Below, piece after piece: positions 23,384-34,645 of a stretch of DNA of 64,000 nucleotides. Within the stretch, counting starts at the first letter, position 1. Every line of letters starts with the position of its first letter. Origin of the DNA: Bryum argenteum (taxonomy: Eukaryota > Streptophyta > Bryopsida > Bryales > Bryaceae); the NCBI GenBank assembly GCA_037043015.1, contig CM073321.1, positions 18,101,001 through 18,165,000 of the forward strand, written 5' to 3'. Both the position numbers and the translations under genes were made by a program. The notes under the pieces were generated by a model. It was given only the letters and a program-made list of their open reading frames with translations. It did not search any database and was not told the origin of the DNA.

Positions 23384-24083
23384 TCCTCCTCCGATGGTCG
23401 ACCACGACGCAAGCGCTGGAGGGGGGGGCTCTCAATGTCCCCGACGACATCGCGGGCGCCATAGTTGGCTTCGAGCGCCGTCTGTGCTTGAGGCACAGTA
23501 GCGCTTCTGGACCGAGAAGCCTCTCCAGCTCGCGCCTCAGAAGAAGAACGCTTGGTAGATTCGCTCGGAGGTGCGCGTGCTGTACCGCGGCCATGAGACG
23601 CAGAAGACCGAGCTCGACCGCTTCCACGACCCTGAGGGGGAGCACGAGCAGTACCACGACCACGAGGGGGAGCACGAGCAGTACTGGACGGAATTGCCAC
23701 CGCAGCCCAGTCAATTGCGGGAGGAGACACTAGAGGAACAGCTGAATCCATGGGGGAATTCATCCCCGCCGGAGAAGAAGGACCACCTTCATCTTCACGC
23801 TCGTGCTCAGAAGCGGAAGAGTCGTCGCTTACAGGCTGGGTGGTCTTCTTCTTAGACTTCCTCTTCTTTCCCTTCCCCGGCCCTTCAGCAGAAGGCTTGG
23901 GACCGCGATTAGCTTCCGGATTTACGTATGTTGCGACGTTGATATCGTTGTAGTCTATATGTTGGTAATCCGTCGCAGCATTCGTATAAGCCTCCTTCTC
24001 GGTCTCGCTGATAACAACATATATCTCAGCCTGGCACATCTGTTTTAGAAGGAGACAGAAACTTATAAGAAGACTAAGAGAAA

Positions 24084-24206
24084 ATAGCTCGACTCGAGCT
24101 AAAAGGCCATGGACAAAATACAAAATGAAGAGATTTAAGCATGAGACCGTTTAGCTCGACTCGAGCTAAACGAGCATGAGACCGTTTAGCTCGAGTCGAG
24201 CTAAAC
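24084..24206. repeat. Three family A palindromes in one intron of gene A
   Basis: Copies at 24084-24105, 24149-24170 and 24184-24206 lie within the intron 24250-24040. The second and third share flanks (GAGCATGAGACCG), which suggests local duplication of a 35-bp unit. Confidence 0.9.
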
Positions 24207-25634
24207 GAGCATGAGAAGTTCAAATTGAAGGAATGGTGCGAGGTACTTACAATTCCAGCCAACAGTGGCTTTGTGCCACCCATAATCGATAAAAACTTCC
24301 CACCCGGAGATGAGAACATCTTCAACACCCAACAGTAGAACTCCAATCGCAGCTCGGTGTCACTAAGACCAAGGTCGTGTTCTCTGTACGCGTCGGGCTT
24401 CGAGTAGAGGGGCAACTCTGGAGCGTAGAATACAGAGGGTATCGCATCAAACACACTCTGAGCATGGCTGCTCTTCTTGACAAGCAAGAGGAGGGGGAGC
24501 AAGTGCTTCCCTGAAGCTTTTCCCTCTGCAATGCCGTTGAAACGCTCGTTGCTGGCCGGCATGTAGTTGGCTGCCTTGCGAGAGTACTCGTCCTTCAACT
24601 TCTTGTCGACATAAACCATTGCCTGGCAGTGACGGTCGATGTTGGAGGTGATGAACAACCAAACCTCGGGATTCTTGATGTGAGGATCGGTCACGGTGTC
24701 TGCCCACACATCAAGGAATTCTTGGAAGTATGGACTCTCTGTGTCGTCCACTCTACTTCCACTCCCTGGGACAGCTCGCAAATCAATCAAGCCTAAATCA
24801 CACTTGCTAGATTGGTTCCAGGCGTAGTTCTTGTCCCAAATCCCGAATTTGAACTCGGAAGAGTAAAAGAGCCGCGTGTAAACAATCGGTGCAGGAGGTT
24901 CAAACGTCCCTTTGACATCCAGGAACTTCTTGAACAACTCGGCTGCATATTCCGAAATCTCTGCTGCACTCCTATTCTTCGTCTGCTTTTGGCGGTAGAG
25001 GGTGAAGAACGAGTCGCCCGGGACCGAGAGAAGCATGGACATAGTCTGACGAGTCAGATTGTATTCCACCTTGAATTTCCTCCAGTTGTCGACGTCGAAG
25101 TGCCACTCGGAGTCGAACAAACCAAGCGAGGGCTTGAGGTTGTGCAATTCCCTCGCGACAGTGTTCTTCCTCTTCCGATTCTTGACCCACTGCTTCGCAC
25201 TCATACACTGGAAGTATTTCTTCGCAGGCTTCCTCACGGCCACCTTGGGGTAGGGCATCGTTCGATCCGGAGTCTCGTTCAGCAAGTGCTGCGCCAAGAC
25301 CTCGAGGTTCTCCGCGTCTAACTGCCCCATTCCCTTGAAGAACTCCCTGCTCAAGGTGAACTTCTTTGAGACGGTCTCCCAATCTTTCCCCTGATTGAAT
25401 GGGAGCTCGGTGTCGGGGTCGATCAGCTCACCAAGACTGTAGTCTGTGATGAACCTCTTCCACAACTCGTAGACGTCGTCCGGAGATGTGATGATGAGGA
25501 GCTCGTTGCGAAGGTCGGATGGTCTGACGATCTTGTCCTTCGCGTTATTTGTGTTGATGCTGATGAACCTCTTCACCATTGCAGCCGCGAATGCCTGCAC
25601 GAAAGCCTAAACGATTAAGAAACAACCTATGCTG

Positions 25635-25658
25635 TTTTAGCTCGAGTCGAGCTAAAAC
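25635..25658. repeat. Family A palindrome in intron of gene A
   Basis: The extended dyad GTTTTAGCTCGA/TCGAGCTAAAAC lies in the intron 25732-25595. Another copy, TTAGCTCGATTCGAGCTAA at 27096-27116, lies in the first intron. Confidence 0.9.
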
Positions 25659-27378
25659 GACGTCCCTAAAAACGTCGACAGAGAATGCAAACAATGTCAA
25701 CCAGAGAAAGAAAAGAACAAGTAATCTCATACCTCATAACGCTTCCGGTTATCTACTTCAACCGGTGTCTCACGTCGATGCGGCTTCTTGAGTTTCTGAG
25801 GGCGGCCATAGTCTTCCCAAACCTTTCTTGCGCCCATGATGTTCGTTGCCCAGGAAGGTATGAACGTCCCAGAATTGTTCGTCTTGTTCGCCATGGCCGA
25901 CACGTCCAGAATCTTGCTGATGTCGAAATGCCACACAACATGGGCTTTCCATGTCTGAAGGGCAAGGATCTTTGAGTCGTCGATCTTCTTGTCACGAATC
26001 AACTATTTCGCAGCCTCAACGTGGTGTTGCCCGTCGATAATTCGGAACCGACAAGATTGGACCAGATCTCCCCAATCCCACATCTCAGGCTCAGCTTTGA
26101 TCTTCGGCATAATAATGATGGTTTGCCTCGAAGTAACATCGAGGGAATTCATCAAGATGTTCTTGTAATGCGCGATGCCGGCCGGTTCCAAAGATCGCAC
26201 GATAAACCTTGGTTCTACAGGGTCGAGCAGGTCGATCGATACGTCAAGCGGATTGTCACGTCCGAAGACATAACACTCTGCACAGTTGTCCCAGTAGTCC
26301 TTCAGAGACTTTGTCGCTTCCTCATACTTCATCTCCTTCTCCGAGACAGCCACGTTCATTGTAGGGTTCATGAACGTAAGTGCGCTGCCGGAGGATTTGC
26401 TCCTCTTGGAGCCAGAGCTGGATGATATCGGGTTTGCCCGCTTCGTTCCCTGCACGCCTAGACTTCCCTCTGGAGTGCCTAGACCCGACGGAGCATTCTC
26501 GGATGGAGCCTGCAACAGTAGACTCCCGGACCGTTTCATCAGAGCCTTGCCTTTCTTCTTTGCAGTCTCGAAATCAGACAGAGCCTTCCAGATCTGCGCA
26601 GTGTATGGAATGTACGATCTAACGAAGGCTTTCGGCGAAGACACATTCGGCTGCAATCTCGTGTCGATATGAAGAAGCTGAGTGGGATCGACCTTCCCGA
26701 CCATATAGTTGCGGATGAAGTCGTGGGAGAAACGGACTTCATTGGGGGGAAATACAATAGTGAAGACGAAACCTTCGACCTCCACTGCTTCGAACTTGAT
26801 CATGAGGAATTCGTCTTCATAAGTAACAAGTTCGATGAAGGCATCAAGACACAGAGGTAAAAATGCCCCGTGAGACCCGGATTGTTGATAGAAGAAGAAA
26901 TGGGTCTTGTTCATCGGACGAATAGACCAAGACTTTATGGAATTTGGCTTGGGGTCCACAACCTCCCCCATTGCGCGTCCACAGCAATAGCTGCAAGCGG
27001 ATCGTCTGGTGCTTCGAGTTGTACAGGTGCAAGGAATCCCTCCAGGGCTTGCATGTTATAAGTGACCTGTGGATAACAAATTAACAGAGGGCGAATTAGC
27101 TCGATTCGAGCTAAATAGACACATGAGATGGGAACATAGATATGAAGTGGACTATTACCTCAGGAACAGACTCTTGCTGCACCGCATCCATGTCCACTTC
27201 AATTTCCGGCTCGGCAGGTGCATTCGCAGCCATCTGAACAATTCTGGCAGTCTGTTTGGTTCTCGGCATCACTGTCATTCAACAACTGAGAATCACATGT
27301 AAGATTCACAAGGGCAGTAAAATATCGTCATTATCTTGACGCTCAAATCCGACATGTCTAGATTAGGTGGCGAGATCA

Positions 27379-28324
27379 ATTAGCTCGACTCGAGCTAAAT
27401 GGGCTTGACCTTAAAACAAGGATCGCGACCATGTAGCTCGAGTCAGGCTTCATATGCATGAGGCTGAACCTAATAGAAAGTCCATTTAGCTCGACTCGAG
27501 CTAAATGGGCTTGATATCTAATACGGAATATGGATTTGACGTCAAACAAGGCCAGGCCCATTTAGCTCGAGTCGAGCTAAATGTGCTTGACCTTCAACAA
27601 GTCAGTAAGCCCATTTAGCTCGAGTCGAGCTAAATGGGCATGACCGGCTACAGGACTGTAAGCCCATTTAGCTCGAGTCGAGCTATATGGGCTTACTGCC
27701 CTGTAGCAGGTGAAGTCCATTTAGCTCGACTCGAGCTAAATGGTCCTGACCTTGTTTCAGGTCCGTGACCATTTAGCTCGAGTCGAGCTAAATGGGCATA
27801 CTGCTCTGTGGCAGTTCAAGCCCATTCAGCTCCACTCGAGCTAAATGGTCACAGACGTCAAACAAGGCGAGGCCCATTTAGCTCGACTCGAGCTAAATGG
27901 GCTTACTGCTTTTTTGCAGGTCGAGCCTATTTAGCTCAACTCGAGCTAAATGGGCCTGGCCTTGTTTGAGGTCCGTGACCATTTAGCTCGACTCGAGCTA
28001 AATGGGCTTGAACTGCCACATAGCAGTAGGCCAATTTAGCTCAAGTCGAGCTAAATGGTCACGGACCAGACACAAGGTCAGGCCCATTTAGCTCGACTCG
28101 AGCTAAATGGGCTTTACCTGCAACACGGCAGTAAGCCTATTTAGCTCGAGTCGAGCTAAATGGGCTTCACCTGCGACAAGGCAGTAAGCCCATTTAGCTC
28201 GATTCGAGCTAAATGGGCTTACTGCCTTGTTGAAGGACAAGCCCATTTAGCTCGAGTCGAGCTAAATGGGCTTACTGCCTTGTCGCAGGTGAAGCCCATT
28301 TAGCTCGACTCGAGCTAAATGGGC
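27379..28324. repeat. Palindrome family A array, ~53-bp period, 18 copies
   Basis: Eighteen copies of the 21-bp dyad (arms TTTAGCTCGA and TCGAGCTAAA around one C or G) start at about 27380, 27434, 27486, 27561, 27613, 27666, 27720, 27772, 27826, 27879, 27929, 27982, 28036, 28088, 28140, 28193, 28246 and 28299. Apart from one 75-bp step the spacing is 50-54 bp. The roughly 30-bp spacers are themselves a degenerate hairpin (GGGCTTACTGCC...GCAGGTGAAGCCC) that appears in both orientations, so the array alternates two dyads. Substitutions in the palindrome are mostly CG to CA or TG. The array lies just 5' of gene A. Confidence 0.95.
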
Positions 28325-28363
28325 GTGGTGGTCTTTGTGATAAATAATTTGATGAAGTTATAT

Positions 28364-28475
28364 GAGCATCAAGCTAAATAGGCATCGAGCTAAATGGGCA
28401 TCGAGCTAAATGGGCATCGGGCTAAATGGACATCGAGCTAAATGGGCATCGAGCTAAATGAGCACCGAGCTAAAG
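28364..28475. repeat. 16-bp tandem half-palindromes (GAGCTAAATGGGCATC)
   Basis: Seven tandem copies of one arm of family A joined to a short linker directly follow the array. They look like a secondary tandem expansion from half a palindrome. Confidence 0.85.
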
Positions 28476-28499
28476 GAGCTGAAAGTTGTAAATGAGCGC

Positions 28500-29170
28500 A
28501 TTTCAACAGCAAAACACAAATTTCGAAGCGAAAAACACAAATTGGAAGACCTCCATTACTCCGCGAGCAACATTTCATAACATTGTGCCCTGGAAATCTG
28601 AAAAAGCTATGAAACTGCAAACTGATTCCAAAACCTAAACGTCTAGAATTACGAACTTACAAGATAGCTCGTGAAAAATTGCGCTGCAATACGCAGGCAG
28701 GGGCGATGGAGGAGGCAGGTGCGATGGAGGAGGCGCGAAAACCTGCGACAGCGAGCGCAGGAAGGGCGCTGAAAGCAGCGACGCGGAGAGACAGATTCGG
28801 CGCAGACAGCAAGCGCAAACCTTGGCGGGAGCGGACCTCGACACAGCTGGCGCAGAGACACAGAAACACGCAAACACAGATGGAGGAGGGTGCAAGCAGA
28901 CAACAGAGGGCGCTCAAACACAGATGGAGGAAGGTGACAGCACACAACGGAGGGCGCTCGACACAGCGGTGGAAAGGGGAGCGACGGAGCGGCGGGAGCG
29001 ACTCTGCACTTGCGACAACGGAGGGAGGGTTCTGTGAGGCGGGCGGATTGCTGTCGGCGGAGGTCGTTCCCGCCCAAGCAGCCCGTCCGCCGCCTTTTGG
29101 AGGCTGCCCGGGCTGCCTGCACGGCCCTGTCTGCCCGGGCTGCCCAAATTTTTTTTTTTTTTTTTTTAAT
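28500..29170. other. GC-rich low-complexity DNA, no convincing gene
   Basis: The frames on both strands (180 and 201 residues) overlap each other and follow repeated words such as CACAGATGGAGGAGG. It ends in TGCCCGGGCTGCCC followed by about 18 T. It may be promoter or 5' flank of gene A. Confidence 0.4.
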
Positions 29171-30890
29171 ACTTTCTTTGTACTTTTTTTGTATAAGGAG
29201 TTGGTGCATGGGTATGGATAAAAAAATGGGGAGAAAATATTTTGTGTACTTCATACTTTATATAAGCTATGGAAATAATCCTAGTGCCAAAAACAAATAC
29301 TAAATCAATATTCAAAAATCATTTGGTTTCATTAGGACTACTTGAAGTTTTTAATGAGTGGGTGGTGCCTTTGTTTAGGAAATAAAGGGTTGAAAATTTT
29401 TTGGAAATTTTCCTAGGTGATTGGTACCCTATAAAGTATATAGCGTGTGTTTTGGAAGCATGCAAGAAATAAAAGTATTTTTGAAGTAGTACACAAGTTT
29501 AATTATTTAGACTTATCAAAATAGGAGGCGCTTTGAGATGTATTTAAAAGAAGATGAGAAAAACTATTTTTAAATCGTAGGTTAGCTAACCTATAAAATG
29601 GATGGTGATATTTAGAAATTTGTGAGAAACAGGCATCTATATGCTATGAGTTTCTTACAAAAGTTTTAACACATTGGAACTTAAAATAATAAGGGAAGAA
29701 TAAATAAAATGCGGAGAAAAAAGATTTTTGTACTGTGACTAGCTAATAATAACCTTAAAAAAATTAATGGATCATAAAATAAATCATAGGAGTAACCCAT
29801 CTATGTGTCATCATTTACGTGGACCTTCCAGAAATTTGAATAAGGGGGTGAATAAGAAAATGATGGAAAGAAGGTGATTTTAATATCTAAAATAGCTAAA
29901 TAGGACCATATGAATGTGGTGGAAGTGTAAAAAATATCATAGGGCAAATGGAACTATGTCTAAAAAATTTTGTGAGAATTCAATAACCCAGCAGAATTTG
30001 AAGTAGGAGGCAAGTGCAAGTGTAATTATGCGCAAAAAGGGAGGGAGAGTGGTTTTTATAACTTTGATTCATAATTCATGTCATATGATAATTATGGTGA
30101 AAATATTAGGACCACGAGAGCAAAAGAAGTATTTTTTTTTTCAATTTTTTTTTCTGATTACTTTAAAATTTTATGTTTATTTTATATGTTTTTGTTTTCA
30201 CGCATTGAATTAGATTAGTTCATTTCTATGGTCAAAGCTTAAATTAATTCGTAGGAAATCAAAATAAAGTGAATAAAGATATTTTTAAATCCTAGAGTAA
30301 TTATCCTATAAAATTGTTAGTAATACCTATAACATTTATTACTTCAGCAAAACGAATCTACACGCTATGATTTTTTTGCTTGGATTGTCTTGTAAGTTAC
30401 CAATGGTAAAGATATTGAATATATTATAGATTGATAACCATACTATGTACATGTTTAAGCCTGTGTTTTGTTTTCAAATGCACTTTAGGGACAGCCAAGA
30501 ACAGAATATGAATCCCAACTGATTCTCGAAATCTAATTTTATCATTTTATTTAAATTAGTGCATAGAACTAAAGTCCAATTAAATTTACATATAATCCGC
30601 TTATTTATGTTTAAATGTTAAATTCAAAAGACAAATCCCAATGAAATCTTAGAAATCGGATTTCATGATTTTATCACAATTAGTGAATAGAACCAAAGTT
30701 TAAACAAATAAGATCTTATTAATTATATTTTCATTCCTGTCGATCATAATTTAGGAGGAAAACTGTACGCCCAATGTAACGGGTGACATTGTAAGATTCG
30801 AATCATACCAGAAGAACCATTGCGCTTCTACTACATCGCTTTCTAGCTACTGGAAAGGGGGGTGGGAATGAGGCTTTGTTTGAGGGAGGG
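29171..30890. other. AT-rich, no gene recognised
   Basis: No long frames, RNA genes or transposon ends are seen in this 1.7 kb. Confidence 0.45.
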
Positions 30891-30903
30891 GACGACTATG
30901 AAC

Positions 30904-33855
30904 GTTGGGGCCCCAACTGGAATAGTTGGAGCCCCATTTACATCGATTGGGGCCCCAATCGAATAGTTGGGGTCCCAAATTTGAATAGTTGGGGCCCCAC
31001 CGCATCGATTGGGGCCCCACTTGGAATAGTTGGGGCCTGTTTTGCATCGATTGGGGCCCACTGGAATAGTTGGGGCCCCACTGGATCGATTGGGGCCCAA
31101 TTTGAATAGTTGGGGCCCCAGCTGGAATAGTTGGGGCCCCAATGCACTAGTTGGGGCCCACTTGGAATAGTTAAGGTCCCCAACAAGACTAGTTGGAGCC
31201 CCAATCGGAATAGTTGGGGCCCCCACCAAGATCGATTGGGGCCCCACCGCATCGATTGGAGCCCTAGTCGGAATAGTTGGGGCCCCACCGCATCGATTGG
31301 GGCCCCACTGAATAGTTAGGGCCCCACAAGATCGATTGGGGCCCAACTGAATAGTTGGGGCCCCAAATGGGATCGATTGGGGCCCAAATTTGAATAGTTG
31401 GGGCCCAAACAATAGTTGGGGCCCAGGGCCACAATGAATAGTTGGGGCCCCAAACACTAGTTGGGGCCCCAAATGAAATAGTTCGGTCCCCACAAACACT
31501 AGTTGGAGGCCCAACTGGAATAGTTGGGGCCCCATGGAATAGTTGGGGCCCCCAAATTTGCTAGTTGGGGCCCCAATGGAATAGTTGGGGTCCCCAACAC
31601 ACTAGTTGGAGCCCCAATCGGAATAGTTGGGGCCCCACCATCGATTGGGGCCCCAATGCATCGATTGGAGCCCTATTTGGAATAGTTGGGGCCCCACCGC
31701 ATCGATTGGGGCCCAAATGGAATAGTTGGGGCCCCAACAAGATCGATTGGGGCCCAAATTTGGAAATAGTTGGGGCCCCCAAATGGATCGATTGGGGCCC
31801 AGTTTGAATAGTTGGGGCCCAAATGGAATAGTTGGGGGCCCAACGCACTAGTTGGGGCCCATTTGGAATAGTTGGGGTCCCAAAAAGCACTAGTTGGAGG
31901 CCCAACTGAATAGTTGGGGCCCCAACAGACATCGATTGGGGCCAGGGGCCCAAATGAAATAGTTGGGGTCCCCAGCTGCACTAGTTGGGGCCCCAACTGG
32001 AATAGTTGGGGCCCCCAGCTGCATCAATTGGGGCCCCAACTGGAATAGTTGGGGCCCCCAGCTGCATCAGTTGGGGCCCCAGCTGGAATAGTTGGGGCCC
32101 CAACAAGATCGATTGGGGCCCGAATCGAATAGTTGGGCCCCCAAGAAGATCGATTGGGGCCCCAATCGAATAGTTGGGGCCCCAACAACTAGTTGGGGCC
32201 CCAATCGCATCGATTGGGGCCCAAATGAATAGTTGGGGTCCCACCGCACTAGTTGGGGCCCTAATCGAATAGTAAGGGCCCCCACAAAGTGATTGGGGCC
32301 CCAACTGGAATAGTTGGGGCCCCAGCTGCATCAGTTGGGGCCCCGAGCTGCACTAGTTGGGGCCCCAGCTGGAATAGTTGGGGTCCCCAGCTGGAATAGT
32401 TGGGGCCCTAACTGCAATAGTAAGGGCCCCCAGCTTGAATAGTTGGGGCCCCAACCGCATCGATTGGGGCCCAAATTGGAATAGTTGGGGTCCCACAAGC
32501 GCTAGTTGGGGCCCCAATCGGAATAGTTGGGGCCCCAATTGCATCAATTGGGCCCCAAATTGAATAGTTGGGGCCCCCAAATGCATCGATTGGGGCCCCA
32601 CTGAATAGTTAGGGCCCCCACCGCATCGATTGGGGCCCGAACTGGAATAGTTGGGGCCCCCAGCTGCATCAGTTGGGGCCCTTGCTGGAATAGTTGGGGC
32701 CCCAAACAGATCGTTGGGGCCCCAAATGATCGATTGGGGCCCCAAATGAATAGTTGGGGCCCCGAGCTGCACTAGTTGGGGCCCCAGCTGGAATAGTTGG
32801 GGTCCCCAGCTGCATCAGTTGGGGCCCCAACTGAAATAGTTGGGGCCCCGAGCTGCACTAGTTGGGGCCCCAGCTGGAATAGTTGGGGTCCCCAGCTGGA
32901 ATAGTTGGGGCCCTAACTGCAATAGTAAGGGCCCCAACAGCATCGATTGGGGCCCCACTGAATAGTTGGGGCCCCAACAGATCGATTGGGGCCCCAACTG
33001 GAATAGTTGGGGCCCCCAACTGCACTAGTTGGGGCCCAAACAAGATCGATTGGGGCCCCAATCGCATCGATTGGGGCCCCACTGAATAGTTGGGGCCCCG
33101 AGCTGCACTAGTTGGGGCTCCAGCTGGAATAGTTGGGGCCCCCAGCTGCATCAGTTGGAGCCCTAGCTGGAATAGTTGGGGCCCCAGTGCAGCGATTGGC
33201 GCCCACTGAATAGTTGGGGCCCCTGCTGCCGCATCGATTGGGGCCCCAACCGAATAGTTGGGGCCCCAACAGCATCGATTGGGGCCCCAATTTGAAATAG
33301 TTGGGGCCCAAATTGCACTAGTTGGGGCCCCACTGAATAGTTGGGGTCCCAACAAGCACTAGTTGGAGCCCCAATCGGAATAGTTGGGGCCCCGGCTACA
33401 TCGATTGGGGCCCCACTACATCGATTGGGGCTCAAATGAATAGTTGAGGTCCCCAGCTGCACTAGTTGGGGCCCCCAGCCGCATCAGTTGGGGCCCGAGC
33501 TGGAATAGTTGGGGCCCCATTTTGCATCGATTGGGGCCCCACTGAAATAGTTGGGGCCCCAGTGCATCGATTGGGGCCCCACTGAATAGTTGGGGCCCAA
33601 CAAGCACTAGTTGGGGCCCCAAATGATTGGGCGATTAGCCCCAATCGATGCAAACTGGGCCCCGAGCTGCACTAGTTGGGGCCCCAGCTGGAATAGTTGA
33701 GGTCCCTCGCTGCTCTAGTTAGGGCCCTAACTGGAATAGTAAGGGCCCCCAGCTGCATTAGTTGGGGCCCTAACTGGAATAGTTGGGGCCCCAACTGGAA
33801 TAGTTGGGGCCCCCAGCTGCATCAGTTGGAGCCCTAGCTGGAGTAGTTGAAGCCC
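30904..33855. repeat. Palindrome family C array (GGGGCCCC dyads), ~3 kb
   Basis: More than one hundred units of about 23-26 bp, each centred on GGGGCCCC and separated by short words of a few kinds: AACTGGAATAGTT, AATCGCATCGATT, AACTGCACTAGTT. A typical dyad is AATAGTTGGGGCCCCAACTATT-like. Long frames on both strands (to 230 residues, GPQLFQLGPQ-type) come from the repeat. No gene lies inside. Such sequence should be very prone to hairpins and replication slippage. Confidence 0.95.
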
Positions 33856-34102
33856 GAGGTTTAGTTTGAATTTATACTTTTACATTTTTAAAACTGATTT
33901 TAGAATTTTAGATTTTTCAAACCTACTATAGACTTTTACATTTTCTATTTTTAATTTGAAAAGCACATTAAAAGCTTGTTTAAGTAACTATATAATATTA
34001 AGACTGTATATTATATTTATTATAATATATATAGATATTTTGTGCGTTAAACTTTATTGCCTTATATTTCATTAGTCTATAATTACTCACTTTATTGTAA
34101 AG
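33856..34102 (+). other. AT-rich 5' flank of the RING-like gene
   Basis: Base composition changes sharply from GC-rich repeat to more than 75% A+T at about 33860, leading into the open frame at 34103. TATA-like words are abundant, so none can be picked as promoter. Confidence 0.3.
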
Positions 34103-34645
34103 ATGGATGAGGTTGTAGTACATGAGGCAAAAAAACCTAGAATTGCACAAGTGACTGCCCTTAACTTCATAGAATCGCAAAATGTTTTAGAGTTAATATA
34201 TGATTCTAAAACGAGAGGTTGTAAAGCTCCACAACACTCTCAAAAATTGTTCGATTGTTTGTATGTTCTTTCATGCAAAAAAACTTTAGAGTGCGAGTAT
34301 TTCCATAAAATATTTATGGACCCAGCATCTAGAGTAGAATTGCCTATTCTTGCGAAACAACAATATTATGTTCATTATTGCCACAAAATTTGTGGTACTT
34401 GCCTTGAAAAGACATCACATTGTCCCATATGTGAAAATTTGTTGAACGTTGATTTCCGAAAGCACACAAAATATATCTTAGATACATCGATCACTAAAGA
34501 TATTGAAATAACTTCTTTACAAGATTTTCATGATACTTTTGATCGATTACAAATCTTTTTACTAAAAAGGAGTGAAAAACAAAAAGAAGATGCCGCTTTC
34601 AAACAAGATATTTCAATGTGCATTGATGCAAAAAGGATATCTTGA
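34103..34645 (+). CDS. RING-like zinc-binding protein, unknown
   Basis: An ATG-initiated frame of 180 residues. After a basic start (HEAKKPRIAQV) it shows Cys/His ligands in DCLYVLSCKKTLEC and HYCHKICGTCLEKTSHCPICENLL. The second block matches the H-x2-C-x2-C-x6-C-x2-C half of a RING finger; the first half is atypical. Codon usage is very AT-rich compared with the genes on either side. It stands alone between a GC-rich repeat array and 3.6 kb of AT-rich DNA. A second frame overlaps its end. Possible roles are ubiquitin ligase or DNA-binding factor, and origin by transfer is possible. I do not recognise a close family. Confidence 0.5.
   Translation: MDEVVVHEAKKPRIAQVTALNFIESQNVLELIYDSKTRGCKAPQHSQKLFDCLYVLSCKKTLECEYFHKIFMDPASRVELPILAKQQYYVHYCHKICGTCLEKTSHCPICENLLNVDFRKHTKYILDTSITKDIEITSLQDFHDTFDRLQIFLLKRSEKQKEDAAFKQDISMCIDAKRIS

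Larger units (their letters stand above)
22113..27278 (-). pseudogene. Gene A: large ParB-motif gene with histone H3-like N-terminus
   Basis: Five minus-strand blocks with good splice sites: 27278-27159, 27066-25733, 25594-24251, 24039-22113, with a probable further exon boundary near 26965. Together they encode about 1,550 residues. From the second ATG (27269-27267) the protein begins MPRTKQTARIVQMAANAPAEPEIEVDMD. A ParB/Srx-like motif RIIDGQHHVEAA lies at 26047-26009, followed by KAHVVWHFDISKILDVSAMANKTNN. The third block (KKFTLSREFFKGMGQL...) is unrecognised. The last block has a basic KGKKRKSKKK stretch, RGRGTARAPP repeats, a coiled coil (KEEAEREAEREKQRLADI) and a VAPPQPPI repeat. Defects: TAG at 26003-26005 and 22707-22709, a frame change near 26965, and a palindrome in the last block. 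Most defects fit C-to-T decay or insertion, so it may be a young pseudogene or a silenced mobile gene. Confidence 0.6.

Noticed and set aside
24074-27278. Viral or retroelement origin of gene A
   Set aside because: No reverse transcriptase, integrase, protease, capsid motif or long terminal repeats are visible. The gene has spliceosomal introns. Its origin stays open.
27379-28324. CRISPR array (regular repeats of about 21 bp, spacers of about 30 bp)
   Set aside because: Spacers are variants of a single hairpin in both orientations and not unique sequences. No cas-like genes are present and the context is a plant nuclear genome with introns.
28679-29221. 180-residue plus-strand ORF and 201-residue minus-strand ORF
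   Set aside because: They overlap each other in GC-rich low-complexity DNA with repeated CACAGATGGAGG words, show no domain and end in a homopolymer.
30904-33855. Long open frames (up to 230 residues, GPQLFQLGPQ-like) as a repetitive protein gene
   Set aside because: Frames exist on both strands and in several phases because the DNA repeat lacks stops. There is no start context or splice structure and the repeat phase varies.
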